Positions 37,661 through 46,793 of a DNA stretch of 64,000 nt are shown in pieces. The notes below the pieces were generated by a model. That model did no database searches, was not told the origin of the DNA, and worked only from the letters and a program-made list of their open reading frames with translations. The stretch lies in NCBI GenBank assembly GCA_021325255.1, contig JAJPHP010000071.1, positions 155,891-219,890 of the forward strand, in the 5' to 3' direction. The first letter of the stretch is position 1. Each line of letters opens with the position of its first letter. This DNA is from Nitrososphaerota archaeon. Lineage in GTDB: Archaea; Thermoproteota; Nitrososphaeria; Nitrososphaerales; CADDZS01. A program made the position numbers and the translations under genes.

Positions 37661-38528
37661 TCCTGCTCTGTGAGAGTATCTCGTCGATCACGCGATGTAT
37701 GACATACCTCTCCTGAACGAGGAACTTCTTCACGCTTGGATCATGCGTTTTTTCTATGAGAGAATCCAATCTGATTAGGGCAATTCGCACACTGAGCGCG
37801 GCCTTCTTCAAAATGACCTGGCCTTCACCCTTCTGTGAAGAGTCTCTCACCCAGCCATTTGGGAAGGGGCCTACGCCAGAGTCTTCTTGCTTTTCGTCTT
37901 TCCTTCCGATCTCTGAAACTGCGGCGACCTGCCTGATCTCCTTTACGGTCAGGCCTCCGTCTGAACTCATGTCTGCAAGTTTTAGCTGTAGCCCTTCGTC
38001 CCTGACCCAGAGCAGTTCCTGAGCTACGCTTCTGGTTATCTCGTTTGATTCCAGTTTCTCGCGGACCTTGAGAGGCAACTTGAGTAAAGAAATTACATGG
38101 GAGATGTACGACGGACTCTTCCCGATCTTTGCAGCGAGCTCGCTGACTCCTCCCCAGCCAAAGTCCTGAGTGTATCTTTCGTAGGCTCGCGCCTCCTCGA
38201 GTATTGAGAGCGAGTTTCTCTGGACGTTTTCCACAAGAGAGAGCTCGTATGCCTCCTTGTCTCCCACATCCTTCACGATCGAGGGTATGACAAACCAGTG
38301 GAGTTTTCTGCACGCTTCAAGCCTCCTGTGACCGGAGACGACCTCGAACCCCTTCGCCCTGGGTCTGATAACGATTGGATGCAGCAGCCCGTGCGCTCTG
38401 ATTGAAGCCATGAGCTCCTCTATAACGCCTAAATTGCTCCTCATTTGATTTGCCGACGGCCGGATCAGCCTGATCTCGGCCATCTCTACAATGTCCATGC
38501 TTTCGACGAATCTTTTGGATAGAGCCAA
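37650..38528 (-). CDS. ParB/Spo0J-like DNA-binding protein
   Basis: The 292-residue protein carries the ParB N-terminal nuclease/CTPase-like fold: IRAHGLLHPIVIRP, then SGHRRLEACRKL near 65-76, and SLVENVQRNSLSILEEARAY near 95-114. A helix-turn-helix follows (SELAAKIGKSPSYISHVISL) and then a less conserved C-terminus. No ParA gene is adjacent. It may act in chromosome segregation or as a regulator. The TTG start fits the family beginning. It converges with the TrmB gene. Confidence 0.9.
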   Translation of the reverse strand: MALSKRFVESMDIVEMAEIRLIRPSANQMRSNLGVIEELMASIRAHGLLHPIVIRPRAKGFEVVSGHRRLEACRKLHWFVIPSIVKDVGDKEAYELSLVENVQRNSLSILEEARAYERYTQDFGWGGVSELAAKIGKSPSYISHVISLLKLPLKVREKLESNEITRSVAQELLWVRDEGLQLKLADMSSDGGLTVKEIRQVAAVSEIGRKDEKQEDSGVGPFPNGWVRDSSQKGEGQVILKKAALSVRIALIRLDSLIEKTHDPSVKKFLVQERYVIHRVIDEILSQSRTSA

Positions 38529-39062
38529 TGTTCAAAAGTCGCTTTTTGAGATGCGATGGATGCAGTGCTCGGACTCTAAAATAGTCGTATTGGTGGTGAG
38601 TTGCCACCTACACATGGATAAAAGCAAAAACCAAACTCGTACGATCAATCAATAGAGAAGGAAGAATCTGAAATTTCGGCAATAACTTGCACCCGAAGTA
38701 GACGCTTAACTGAAGTTGTCGGGGGCAAGAATGCGTAATATGCGTGGAAGGTCGCCTGAAAAGTGAAACGTGCACGGGATTGTAGGAGTCCTGTTCCATT
38801 CTCTCCCACGAATAAGCCAAACCCGGATGTTGGGAAAATTAGTGAGGTCGTTCTGAGAATGGATTTCGAAGGTTGTACCATAATCTGATAATAGGAGATC
38901 AAATCACTTCGTACACTCTCACCGAACAATCGGAGTTTGCGAGTGCGCACGAATTCACGTTGAGCGGAAGGAATGCAGACAAACTGCCCTCCCTCTCCAC
39001 TTGCAGGATTTCCACCCGCAATGCAGACTCCGGCAATAAAAGTCTCGCATGGTGCAAAAGGC
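38529..39062. other. Intergenic region without a convincing gene
   Basis: It separates the divergent ParB-like and FkbM genes. Long open frames on both strands (for example minus 38645-39064) have no family resemblance and biased composition. The promoter of each neighbour must lie here; no clear TATA box or RNA gene could be picked out. Confidence 0.4.
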
Positions 39063-39788
39063 ATGATTCCACGTCGCTTGCGATCAACGCTATATCCACT
39101 ACGACGCTACTACTACCCGATAATCAGAAGGAACATACAACCCCCACAGCCTGAAGGCTCAGCCAGACTCTTGTACCAAAATTACATTTCCCGTGATGAC
39201 ATTGTTGTTGAGGTAGGAGCGAGAATCGGTGGCGGCACGTTACTGCTTTCGGAACTTGCTGGCCACGTATATTCGTTTGAACCCGTCAAGTTCAGTTTCA
39301 GAATGCTCAAGATGTACGCGGGCGGGAGAGAGAACGTTTCACTGTTCAATCTTGCTGTCGGAGATAGAAATATTCGAACCCTGATCAACCTCCCAGAAAC
39401 TCAAGATTTTCCATTCGTTGCTTCTATCAAGAAACTTGCTGACTTTGAGTACAGACAGCGACAAAAAGTCGTTATGGTAAAACTCGACGACATTCTGTTT
39501 CCCCTAGAACCAACCTCTCTTATTGTGGATTGCGAAGGCTCAGAAATCGAAGTACTTCTTGGCGCAAAATCGCTCCTTCGAAAGCTAAGGACTGTCCTGA
39601 TCGAAACCCACAGGCTTTCCGATGGCTCGGAGACACTTGAAAGGGTGGTCTCGATTTTATCCAAGGCCAGCGACTATTTTTCTTTCGACGTAAGGAAGGA
39701 TTTCGTGGACGAAGACGGCAGGACATGGGTCATTGCATCTAGAAGATATATGCTTCCCCTCAAGATTCCGAGAGGGAAAAATGTATAG
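39063..39788 (+). CDS. FkbM-family SAM-dependent methyltransferase
   Basis: Residue numbers refer to the 241-residue form starting at ATG 39063; upstream in-frame ATGs at 38973 and 39021 are possible but read into unconserved sequence. The SAM-binding motif is EVGARIGGGTLLLSELAG, followed by YSFEPVKFSFRMLK and the family signature VDCEGSEIEVLLGAKSLL. FkbM enzymes usually O-methylate sugars or secondary metabolites. It could modify surface glycans or a lipid; no pathway neighbour supports one choice. The winged-helix regulator follows after about 70 bp on the same strand. Confidence 0.85.
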   Translation: MIPRRLRSTLYPLRRYYYPIIRRNIQPPQPEGSARLLYQNYISRDDIVVEVGARIGGGTLLLSELAGHVYSFEPVKFSFRMLKMYAGGRENVSLFNLAVGDRNIRTLINLPETQDFPFVASIKKLADFEYRQRQKVVMVKLDDILFPLEPTSLIVDCEGSEIEVLLGAKSLLRKLRTVLIETHRLSDGSETLERVVSILSKASDYFSFDVRKDFVDEDGRTWVIASRRYMLPLKIPRGKNV

Positions 39789-39859
39789 CCTTAGCTCCAC
39801 TGGGTGAGTAAACAAACGATGGCAATCTTGGTCATTGTTGCCCATCGTAAACCAGTATT

Positions 39860-40453
39860 ATGAGATGTGGTGATGAGCTTGTGGCATCTGAAAATGATGA
39901 GGGTGGAAGTGGGGAAGAACCCGACAAGAAGACGCAGATCTTCGATCTCATCAAGGCGCATCCAGGAATCCATCTCAGGGAAATCCAAAGAGAGATGAGT
40001 GTCACTATGGGAACGATTCAGTACCACCTCTACAATCTCGAAAAGGAAAGAAAGATAGTTTCGCGAAGCAGATTCGGCTACAAACGGTTTTATGCCAACT
40101 TCGTATTCGGAGACTCGCAAATTGATGTTCTGGACATACTTGCCCAAGATGTAGAAAGAGAAGTGATATTGTACCTGATCGGCAATCCCGGCTCGTCCCA
40201 GAAAGCTCTCTGCGAGCATTGCAACCTTTCTCCGGCGACGATAGACTGGCACATCAAGAAACTGCAGAAAGCCGGTTTCCTCGAGTCTACTCGAGAGGGC
40301 GGATACGTCAAGTACGCTCTAACATTCGATCAGGCGGAAGTGCTCGAGCTTGTCAGGAGCTATCACCCGAGCATTTGGGAGCGGTGGGCGAACAGACTGG
40401 CTGATCTGTTGACCGAGGCATCCGGCATCGAAAAGGGGAGGCACGAAAAGTGA
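39860..40453 (+). CDS. Tandem winged-helix transcriptional regulator
   Basis: The 197-residue protein has two winged-helix domains. The first is near residues 25-80 (IFDLIKAHPGIHLREIQREM, then MGTIQYHLYNLEKERKIVSR). The second is near 95-160 (REVILYLIGNPGSSQKALCE, then LSPATIDWHIKKLQKAGFLE). Such double-wHTH proteins are common in archaea. It overlaps the next gene by four bases (GTGA), so regulator and membrane protein are co-translated and may form a sensing pair. Targets are unknown. Confidence 0.83.
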   Translation: MRCGDELVASENDEGGSGEEPDKKTQIFDLIKAHPGIHLREIQREMSVTMGTIQYHLYNLEKERKIVSRSRFGYKRFYANFVFGDSQIDVLDILAQDVEREVILYLIGNPGSSQKALCEHCNLSPATIDWHIKKLQKAGFLESTREGGYVKYALTFDQAEVLELVRSYHPSIWERWANRLADLLTEASGIEKGRHEK

Positions 40454-40836
40454 AAGCGATGGTGTTTCAGACGTTTTCAATCTCTTTTGCCTTTGCCGCC
40501 TTCCTTGACCTCGGAGGGTTTCAGGGGCAGCAGGTGGATACGACAGATACGCTGGGCGTCGCTGCGGGAGTCCTCGCGTTGATACTGCTCTCTCTGTCGA
40601 TTTATGCTTGGTCGAAGAGAAGGCAGCCTAGTCTTCTCATAGCGTCGGCCGTTTTCTTCTTATTTTTCTTGAAAGTAGTGCTGGAGATAATTCCATCGGA
40701 GGGAAACACGCTTCAATTTCTATCTGTGATTCTAGATTTCTTAATCCTCTTGCTGTTATTTCTTGCAGTAGTTGTGAAACCGAGAATAGGAATAACTTCG
40801 AAAAGAGAAAAAACTGAAGAGGAGGCGAGCAAATAA
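40450..40836 (+). CDS. Small membrane protein coupled to a winged-helix regulator
   Basis: The 128-residue protein has about four hydrophobic segments (near 5-22, 34-52, 60-78 and 84-106) and a charged, lysine/glutamate-rich tail. No family was recognised. Its GTG start overlaps the regulator's TGA, indicating translational coupling. Similar regulator/membrane pairs in archaea suggest that it tethers or signals to the regulator, but this is an inference. Confidence 0.7.
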   Translation: MKAMVFQTFSISFAFAAFLDLGGFQGQQVDTTDTLGVAAGVLALILLSLSIYAWSKRRQPSLLIASAVFFLFFLKVVLEIIPSEGNTLQFLSVILDFLILLLLFLAVVVKPRIGITSKREKTEEEASK

Positions 40837-40911
40837 GAATTTGCCTGACAAAACGGGTTTGGGAGGGGATGCCAGATCCACACCCCCTCTCATGGAATTC
40901 CATCGAGACAC

Positions 40912-41175
40912 TCACGGTTCCAACTCTTTAGCTCCTTCGGCCGCAGCGCTGCTCACTCCGGTGTCAGGACCTGTCTGGCACCCGAACTGTCCGGTGTAGT
41001 TTCCCTTTTGCTGCACGTCGTCAACGCAGGCAATCGTCGTACTTGTGCTGACGGCGGGAGGATTTGTCGTGGTGCTGGAGCTGACGGCGAATACGTGTAC
41101 TGACGTTGCAAAAGCCGCCATCACCGCCACGAGCCCGAGAACACTCAATGTCAGGATTGTCACTCTTTTCTTCAT
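40912..41175 (-). CDS. Small exported protein of unknown function
   Basis: The 87-residue protein has a clear signal peptide (MKKRVTILTLSVLGLVAVMA to about residue 30). A Ser/Thr-rich segment follows, then a short region with two cysteines (TIACVDDVQQKGNYTGQFGC) that might form a disulfide. No family was recognised. It is on the opposite strand to its neighbours. Confidence 0.6.
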   Translation of the reverse strand: MKKRVTILTLSVLGLVAVMAAFATSVHVFAVSSSTTTNPPAVSTSTTIACVDDVQQKGNYTGQFGCQTGPDTGVSSAAAEGAKELEP

Positions 41176-41368
41176 TGTCTTCCTTGCTTCACCTCCGCTT
41201 GCAAAGATATCAATGACATGCTATTCTTAATTTCCTTGTGATACATTCATCAAAATGGTTGAAGGATTAGGCTCACGCGTATTGCACGGCATTTAGGCCT
41301 GCTTGAGAGCGGGTTTCGAATCCTGTACCATAACATCCTAATAAGGTAAAAACAAAAAGAGCCGATAA

Positions 41369-42685
41369 ATGCTCGCAAGCTGCAGGACGAGACTCGCCGC
41401 TATCGGTTTAGTTTTTCTAATTGCGTCGCAGTCTCCAGCACTTTTTGGGAATGCTCAGGCAGGCGATGCGAGTAACGGAAGTTATACGAATCTTATTTCG
41501 ATTACTTCCTTGCTGAGTTATGTCAGCCACGTTCGTGCGCTTGCTGGAGGCCCTTTTCAGAATTGCTTGATAAATGGGCAGACCTCTTCCACATCATTGA
41601 AATCAACAATCAAGATAGCGTTCATCAAGCCCGTGTTTACCTCCACCCCATACTCGCAGTATCGATATGGATCATTCTATGCGTTCTACTCAAGATTTGC
41701 GGGCCACAGGGGTAACATAACCAAAGATCTTCAACTGCTAAATACATCGGTATCTAGCGGCCTGGCGTTCAATCAAGGATGGGGTTTGAGCTATGGTTTG
41801 AATGCCTTCATGACTTCCCAAAAAGCGAAGAATTGTGGGCTGGAAATCGGAAAGAATATCTTCGTTCTCTCCGACATTAACCTCACAAGAGGGGATCTTT
41901 TCTATGAAAACCGGACGGGTGCGGGTTTCAATGTGGTCGTAATGGGATTCACAGAGTATGCGACTCAAGCTGAATACATGTCACTCTGGCATTTTGTCGC
42001 AGATGGAGGAACGCTGATTCTAATTGGGGCACAGAGTTTCTTGGTTCGCATTCGCTACAATCAACTGACGGGAATGGAGACACTCTCTCTTGGGCACGGG
42101 TGGGCGTTTAACGGGAAATCAGCTTGGGAGACTCAAGCCAGTCCTTGGGGGGTAAACAACACAGACTGGGTTGGAAGCAATGCGTGCTGCTTCCACAGAT
42201 TCTCATACAATGGAGCGATTCTCAACCCGAGAAATCAGATAGGTTCAGCGCTCATCAAAGCGTTGGGAACTTCTTTGGCGTTCAAGTATTACCTACCTCA
42301 CGAGGAGAGCGCGGTCACGAATAGCACCAACACGTCAATCATAGCAACATTCTTAAACAAGTCAGGTACGCTCGTCGCCTCGTACATTCATCTATACGGT
42401 AAGGGGAAAGTCATATGCCTCTGCATATTCGGCGATGACATCATCGCATCTGACGCTTCCGCACAAGCTTTTCTCGTGCAAAGTATCTTGTATTCTTCGA
42501 CAGGCACGACTTCGCCTCCTTCGATCAGGCCGCACTCCGCGAGGCCTTCAGATTCTCGCAAAATGGTGCAACAGTCACACCTTTTTCTGGTGCTCAATGA
42601 GCATGAAACATTGGTTACGCCAGTTGCAACTGCTTCTTTGTCTCCTATTTTTTCATTTAGGTGGGGAGGAAGGCCTCGCAGCTGA
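41369..42685 (+). CDS. Predicted exported protein with glutamine-amidotransferase-like fold
   Basis: The 438-residue protein has an N-terminal hydrophobic signal (about 8-30). A central region (FNVVVMGFTEYATQAEYMSL, then VADGGTLILIGAQSF) resembles the class I GATase-like domain found in exported hydrolases and DMF-type proteins. No catalytic residues could be confirmed. The last about 60 residues have an odd composition, so the reading frame near 42500-42685 may be shifted. It is followed by a DedA gene on the same strand. Function is unknown. Confidence 0.55.
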   Translation: MLASCRTRLAAIGLVFLIASQSPALFGNAQAGDASNGSYTNLISITSLLSYVSHVRALAGGPFQNCLINGQTSSTSLKSTIKIAFIKPVFTSTPYSQYRYGSFYAFYSRFAGHRGNITKDLQLLNTSVSSGLAFNQGWGLSYGLNAFMTSQKAKNCGLEIGKNIFVLSDINLTRGDLFYENRTGAGFNVVVMGFTEYATQAEYMSLWHFVADGGTLILIGAQSFLVRIRYNQLTGMETLSLGHGWAFNGKSAWETQASPWGVNNTDWVGSNACCFHRFSYNGAILNPRNQIGSALIKALGTSLAFKYYLPHEESAVTNSTNTSIIATFLNKSGTLVASYIHLYGKGKVICLCIFGDDIIASDASAQAFLVQSILYSSTGTTSPPSIRPHSARPSDSRKMVQQSHLFLVLNEHETLVTPVATASLSPIFSFRWGGRPRS

Positions 42686-42738
42686 CAGCGAATGAGATCA
42701 AATCATGCCTAGCGCCTAGGACAAGTGAAAATTCAGGA

Positions 42739-43530
42739 ATGAAGTTGCCCGAAATCAGCCGGACGAATCTGGTCAGGTTCTACGCTGTCAGCGCCCTAGT
42801 CATTGGTTTCTTCCTGTCATTGCTCTTTTTCTTCTCGGATACGCTGGAGGACGCTGTAACGCAGGCTGGATCTTTGAGGGCCGCTGTTGGTTCCTTTTCG
42901 GCTCTCTTCAGTTCGATTCTGCTTCTTGCATCGCAGGGAGTCACATCGACCATATCCGCCATCGGCTACCCGGGAGTCTTTCTGCTGATGCTGCTCGAGT
43001 CGACTTCCCTGCCCATACCTAGCGAGGTCATCCTGCCTTTTTCTGGTTACCTCGCTTCACTGGGGACGTTGAATCTATGGATTGTTATCTTCCTTTCAAC
43101 TGCGGCTGGAATTGCGGGTTCCCTTGTCGATTATTATCTGGGCGCAGTTGCAGCAAAGTGGGGAGAGCGAAAGTCTTTGCGGGGAATCAGGATCGGGGAG
43201 ACAATACTCGTGAAAAAAGTGGAGCTATGGTTTAATCGATACGGGTCGCTCGCGGTTTTTCTTACGAGGATGATTCCGGGCGCCCGAACATTAGTTTCAT
43301 TCCCCGCTGGTGCCGCGAGGATGAAGATGTCGAGATTTCTCACGTTCACCGCTCTTGGATGTTTTCTCTGGAGCGCTGTACTCACTTATCTCGGGTTTTT
43401 CCTTGGGAGCCGCTGGTCTGAAATTCTCGGCACATTCCACTACCTGAGTATCGCAATTCTGATTGCGGTTGGCTGTACGCTGTTTGCGTGGTTGGCACTC
43501 TGGGCGACTCGGTTTCGAAGGAAAAGTTAG
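42739..43530 (+). CDS. DedA-family (SNARE-associated) membrane protein
   Basis: The protein (263 residues from ATG 42739) has a first helix near residues 15-32. The DedA core follows: LLMLLESTSLPIPSEVILPFSGYLAS shape, an amphipathic re-entrant segment, and RYGSLAVFLTRMIPGARTLVSFPAGAARM with the conserved Arg residues. Two terminal helices close the protein. DedA proteins are proposed undecaprenyl- or polyisoprenyl-phosphate flippases and pH/membrane homeostasis factors. The open frame continues upstream to 42661 but overlaps the previous gene, so 42739 is preferred. Confidence 0.88.
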   Translation: MKLPEISRTNLVRFYAVSALVIGFFLSLLFFFSDTLEDAVTQAGSLRAAVGSFSALFSSILLLASQGVTSTISAIGYPGVFLLMLLESTSLPIPSEVILPFSGYLASLGTLNLWIVIFLSTAAGIAGSLVDYYLGAVAAKWGERKSLRGIRIGETILVKKVELWFNRYGSLAVFLTRMIPGARTLVSFPAGAARMKMSRFLTFTALGCFLWSAVLTYLGFFLGSRWSEILGTFHYLSIAILIAVGCTLFAWLALWATRFRRKS

Positions 43531-43672
43531 GGCTTGATCTGGATTTGTTTGCACGATAAAGCCCGGAAATCCCGTTAGATTGAACCTCTCAACAGGGAAT
43601 TATCCTTCTTGGAGAGGGTGCCTAAAAGCGAGGCATGATGCGTATCATTGGTTTTTGCCTTTATGCCTCTTT

Positions 43673-44506
43673 TTAGGCTGAGGCGCGAAAAAGACCTTTG
43701 AAATTTGAGTTTGTGATCGAATCAAACTCATCCTGATCTAGAGATTTTTTCAGCCAGTCGATAGTGTGTGCTGGATCATGGATTGGAAAGTCGGACCCGA
43801 AGACAAACCTCGAAACGCCGAGCGAGCGAATAAAGTCTACAACTTCTTTGTACGGTTTCTCGGAGAAATCTATGGCGGTGTCGGCGACCGCATTTCTGTG
43901 GTTTGATAACACCTGTCTGGCGTCTTCGGGATCGTCCTCAAAGCCTGCAAAGTGTCCGAGTATCACCTTCATCCTGTCAAATGAGGAGAGAACTGGCTCG
44001 AATTTGTCCGGCGTACAGTACTGAGTAGATGAATCTCTGGCATAGGGGTTCCTGCCGCAGTGGAACAATACCGGCAAGCCTAGTTGTGAAATCTTTTCGT
44101 AGATTTCAAAGTTCTTGGGGTCCTCGGGGAGGATTTTCATGTGCGAGTGGTGCATCTTGAAGGCTTTGAATCCGAGTTCGTTCGCGCATCTTTCCGCCTC
44201 CTCGACTGACTCTTGAGCGCCCGCAATCAGCCACCCCATCCCAAGCAGCTCGATGTCTCTCCCCTTGGAAGCGGCCACCGCCTTCGCCGTCCAGTCGTTG
44301 GCCTTCCTCATCAGCTCGGGTTTTAAGACGATGTTGTTGACGAGGCTCCTGCTCGTGCCACATTTCTCCATGCACTTTTCGAGTGAGGATATACTGCCGT
44401 CGTAGGCGGGGGTTATACCGGAGAGGCTCTTTATCATCTCAACGTTTCTTTGCACGAGCGCGTCGGGCCAGGCGTGCACGTGGCAATCCAGAATGATGGG
44501 TGTCAA
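43673..44506 (-). CDS. Amidohydrolase-2 family metal-dependent hydrolase
   Basis: The 277-residue TIM-barrel hydrolase shows the HxH metal motif in LDCHVHAW near residue 6-13, FKAFKMHHSHMKI, VLFHCGRN, VILGHFAG, and the final metal aspartate in FVFGSDFPIHDP. It resembles the amidohydrolase-2 group, including decarboxylases and lactonases. It ends about 36 bp downstream of the Gfo/Idh/MocA gene start region on the same strand, so both may be one operon. The substrate is unknown. Confidence 0.85.
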   Translation of the reverse strand: MTPIILDCHVHAWPDALVQRNVEMIKSLSGITPAYDGSISSLEKCMEKCGTSRSLVNNIVLKPELMRKANDWTAKAVAASKGRDIELLGMGWLIAGAQESVEEAERCANELGFKAFKMHHSHMKILPEDPKNFEIYEKISQLGLPVLFHCGRNPYARDSSTQYCTPDKFEPVLSSFDRMKVILGHFAGFEDDPEDARQVLSNHRNAVADTAIDFSEKPYKEVVDFIRSLGVSRFVFGSDFPIHDPAHTIDWLKKSLDQDEFDSITNSNFKGLFRASA

Positions 44507-44542
44507 TTTCCTCTTCTTTCCTCTTCGAGATCACTTCAGACC

Positions 44543-45619
44543 TTATGAAAACTGAACGCCGACTTCTCGCCCGAGCTTAAGCGACTCGTAGCCAGCATCA
44601 ACTATACAATTTACGAGCTCTCCTTCCCTTCCTCCCGCGAGAGGCTCCCTTCCTGTTTTGATACATTCAAGCATGTCCCTGACCATGAGCTCTCCAGCAG
44701 GTGCCTCGCTTGTCGATCCCAGGCTCCTTGAGTAGGTCTTGATTTCGGTGGATGGTTCTTCCCCGACGTGCTCTTTGAACTCAAGGCTTGAGGAGGACAT
44801 TACAAGCTCGCCTCTTTCTCCGACGATTCGCATTACAATGTCTCCAGAGCGCCCGGAGCTAGGGCGGGAGTAGCTCCCGTCTACCGTTGCAACACAGCCG
44901 TTGGAAAACCTGACCATGATGCTAAAGTTGTCCTCTCCTTCGTATGACGAGTCGAGGTTCTCGCCTGCCACCGCGTACGCGGACTCGGGCTTTGCGCCAC
45001 TGTTATACCAGAGGGCGAGATCCAGCGCGTGGACAGAGTGCTCCATCATCGCTCCGCCTCCTGCGAGGTCTTTCTTCAAGAGCCAGGGAGAGAGCTGCTT
45101 CACGAGGCCGCTGTCCACGCGGTTTTCGCCCAGTATGAGTTTGATTTTCCCTAGTTTTCCGGAAGCGATGAATTGCTTTGTCCTCTGGGCCTCGGTGGTA
45201 TACCTTGATACAAAACCGACCTGAAGCCTGACGTTTGATTTCCTGCACTCCTCGATTATCTCTCTGGAGTCTTTCGCGCTCAAGCCAAGAGGCTTGTCGC
45301 ATATGACGTGTTTCCCAGCCCGTGCCAGTCTGATTGCGAGTTCTTTCTTTAGAGCATTCTCGCTCGTAACTACACCGACTGTGACTCCAGGGATTGCGAG
45401 AAGTTGCTCGAGGCTGTTAAAGTATTCAGTGCCGAATTTCTGCGCGATTTTCCTGCCAAGAGCTTCGTCCCTGTCGTATACGCCGACCAGTGAAGTATTC
45501 TGGGTTCTTTTTACCGCCTCGGCTACGAACTCATGGTGGTGCGAGGCGACGCCTACGAGCGCAAAGCCCGTAGTATTCTCTGAAGAAAAGTTGCTTGACG
45601 AAATGGAGCTATCCATCAC
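44543..45619 (-). CDS. Gfo/Idh/MocA-family NAD(P)-dependent oxidoreductase
   Basis: The 358-residue dehydrogenase has an N-terminal Rossmann fold (FALVGVASHHHEFVAEAVKR near 18-37), the ICDKPLGLSAKDSREI motif with the catalytic-type Lys near 110-125, and GGGAMMEHSVHALDLALW near 187-204 with the conserved His. A C-terminal alpha/beta domain follows. It normally oxidises or reduces a sugar, inositol or related polyol. It starts with GTG. It precedes the amidohydrolase gene by about 36 bp on the same strand. A divergent relative without the classical cofactor motif is at 62671. Confidence 0.9.
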   Translation of the reverse strand: MMDSSISSSNFSSENTTGFALVGVASHHHEFVAEAVKRTQNTSLVGVYDRDEALGRKIAQKFGTEYFNSLEQLLAIPGVTVGVVTSENALKKELAIRLARAGKHVICDKPLGLSAKDSREIIEECRKSNVRLQVGFVSRYTTEAQRTKQFIASGKLGKIKLILGENRVDSGLVKQLSPWLLKKDLAGGGAMMEHSVHALDLALWYNSGAKPESAYAVAGENLDSSYEGEDNFSIMVRFSNGCVATVDGSYSRPSSGRSGDIVMRIVGERGELVMSSSSLEFKEHVGEEPSTEIKTYSRSLGSTSEAPAGELMVRDMLECIKTGREPLAGGREGELVNCIVDAGYESLKLGREVGVQFS

Positions 45620-45687
45620 ACTCTCTGCACGCTTAGGAGGCAGTTAATGCACATATCAATCCTCTTTTGGATTAGCAGTATGGTATG

Positions 45688-46020
45688 CTACGTTGTTTTC
45701 CTAGGGTAGTGAAAGGTCCTGATACCGTCCTTTTCAACTATGCTAAAGCAGTTTTCTAATTTGATTTCCTTCGTGAATAAACTAAGCAGCAAACTCGTGA
45801 CATCTTTCGAAGATGTCGGTTCAAATCTTGGCAGCATTATTCTCTTCGAAGGGATTCGGCGTCGGAACGCCAACTCTCCGAAATCCTGATCGAAAGTCAT
45901 CAAGATTCTCGAATGCTGGCCAGCAAGTTCCAATACCTCTTCTTCGGTCAATCCCTTCCTAAACTCAACCACGCTCTTGACATCAATGCCTTGCTTCCTC
46001 AGAGCAAGCATGGATTCCAA
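45688..46020 (-). CDS. DUF5615 (PIN-like/Mut7-C type) putative toxin, probably degenerate
   Basis: The open frame gives 110 residues (EVLELAGQHSRILMTFDQDF, then GELAFRRR) with the DUF5615 fold. Conserved sequence continues upstream of the TTG used here: FLAHENFPLESMLALRKQG is the usual start (FLADENFP), but no start codon precedes it before an in-frame TAA at 46066-46068. The first catalytic aspartate is His. Together these suggest a toxin gene that has lost its start and an active-site residue. It follows the DUF433 antitoxin gene, its usual partner. Confidence 0.65.
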   Translation of the reverse strand: MESMLALRKQGIDVKSVVEFRKGLTEEEVLELAGQHSRILMTFDQDFGELAFRRRIPSKRIMLPRFEPTSSKDVTSLLLSLFTKEIKLENCFSIVEKDGIRTFHYPRKTT

Positions 46021-46133
46021 GGGAAAGTTCTCGTGGGCAAGGAAGCTTCCACGGATTCCCGAGCTTTAGGCGTAGCTTTTCTTCGCCATCCACTTTTAGT
46101 GCGATGCTGCTACGCGAGAGGATAGACCTTTTC

Positions 46134-46337
46134 TTAGTTTAGTGTCTCTACGGCATACTTGAGGGCCGCTTCGAGATCCCGCTTTTTGAGCTGCGGGTAG
46201 TTTTTGAGAATCTCTGCGGTGCTCCAGCCCTGAGCCATGAGGCCAACGATGTAGGCCACCGTAATCCTGGTTCCTTTGATCACGGGCTTTCCGAGCATTA
46301 TTCGGGGATCAACGGCAATCCTATCCTTCCACGTCAA
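46134..46337 (-). CDS. DUF433 antitoxin-like protein
   Basis: The 67-residue DUF433 protein is complete: VDPRIMLGKPVIKGTRITVA, then YIVGLMAQGWSTAEILKNYP and KRDLEAALKYA. It usually acts as the DNA-binding antitoxin upstream of a DUF5615 toxin, and the degenerate toxin gene lies about 115 bp downstream. A broken second copy is at 59476-59617. No overlap with the toxin is present, another sign that the locus is decaying. Confidence 0.85.
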   Translation of the reverse strand: MTWKDRIAVDPRIMLGKPVIKGTRITVAYIVGLMAQGWSTAEILKNYPQLKKRDLEAALKYAVETLN

Positions 46338-46644
46338 AAAGATTCACGCGCCTATTGCTATGATGTCAGTGAGAGAGATCTCTTCTTTCATAAAAAACCT
46401 ATGATGTGTTAAAGTCCACACCTCTGAATGTGTTCATGTACGGTTCGGCGTTCGTTTCGGTTCACACTCCTCTCTCTCTGCCCCGCCTGTGACCGTTTGC
46501 CTTCATTCTGAAGTCTTCGGTCTCGGTGCTTAAGGAGAAGGGTCATAGTACGCAATCAGCAAAGTGCAAGATGCCGTCACAATATGAAATCATCCTTGAA
46601 TCGCTAACCTTGAAATAAAAAGGGATCTTCGGTGTGACCCAAAC
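46338..46644. other. Intergenic region without a gene
   Basis: These 307 bases between the DUF433 gene and the relics contain A/T-rich stretches, including TTGAAATAAAAAG near 46610-46622. That is a likely leftover promoter of the flavoprotein relic. No conserved open frame or RNA gene was seen. Confidence 0.4.
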
Positions 46645-46793
46645 ATGGCCGAGTTTGATATCGTCGTAATCGGGTGGGCCACAACGGGCTTACCTTTGCG
46701 GCATACCTAGCTAAGATGGTCTGTCGGTAGCTGTCGTAGAATCGAGGTCGGTTGCCGGTGGTGGGTTGTGCACGGAGGAGCCACTTCTTCGTA
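46645..46793 (+). pseudogene. Relic of a CrtI-like FAD-dependent oxidoreductase N-terminus
   Basis: Starting at ATG 46645 the sequence reads MAEFDIVVIG. With two single-base deletions corrected it continues as GGHNGLTFAAYLAKM and SVAVVESRSVAGGGLCTEE, the start of a phytoene-desaturase-like NAD/FAD enzyme. The sequence then runs directly into binding-protein sequence. Only the FAD-binding tip remains, so the gene is dead. The junction near 46785 marks a deletion or recombination. Confidence 0.75.

Noticed and set aside
38645..39064. Open frame of 139 codons on the minus strand upstream of the FkbM gene
   Set aside because: It would overlap the FkbM start region, has no recognisable domain, and its composition is not protein-like.
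41309..41330. tRNA-like 3' end (GCGGGTTTCGAATCCTGTACCA)
   Set aside because: The T-loop is one base too long for a proper stem, and no D-arm, anticodon arm or acceptor partner could be formed upstream.
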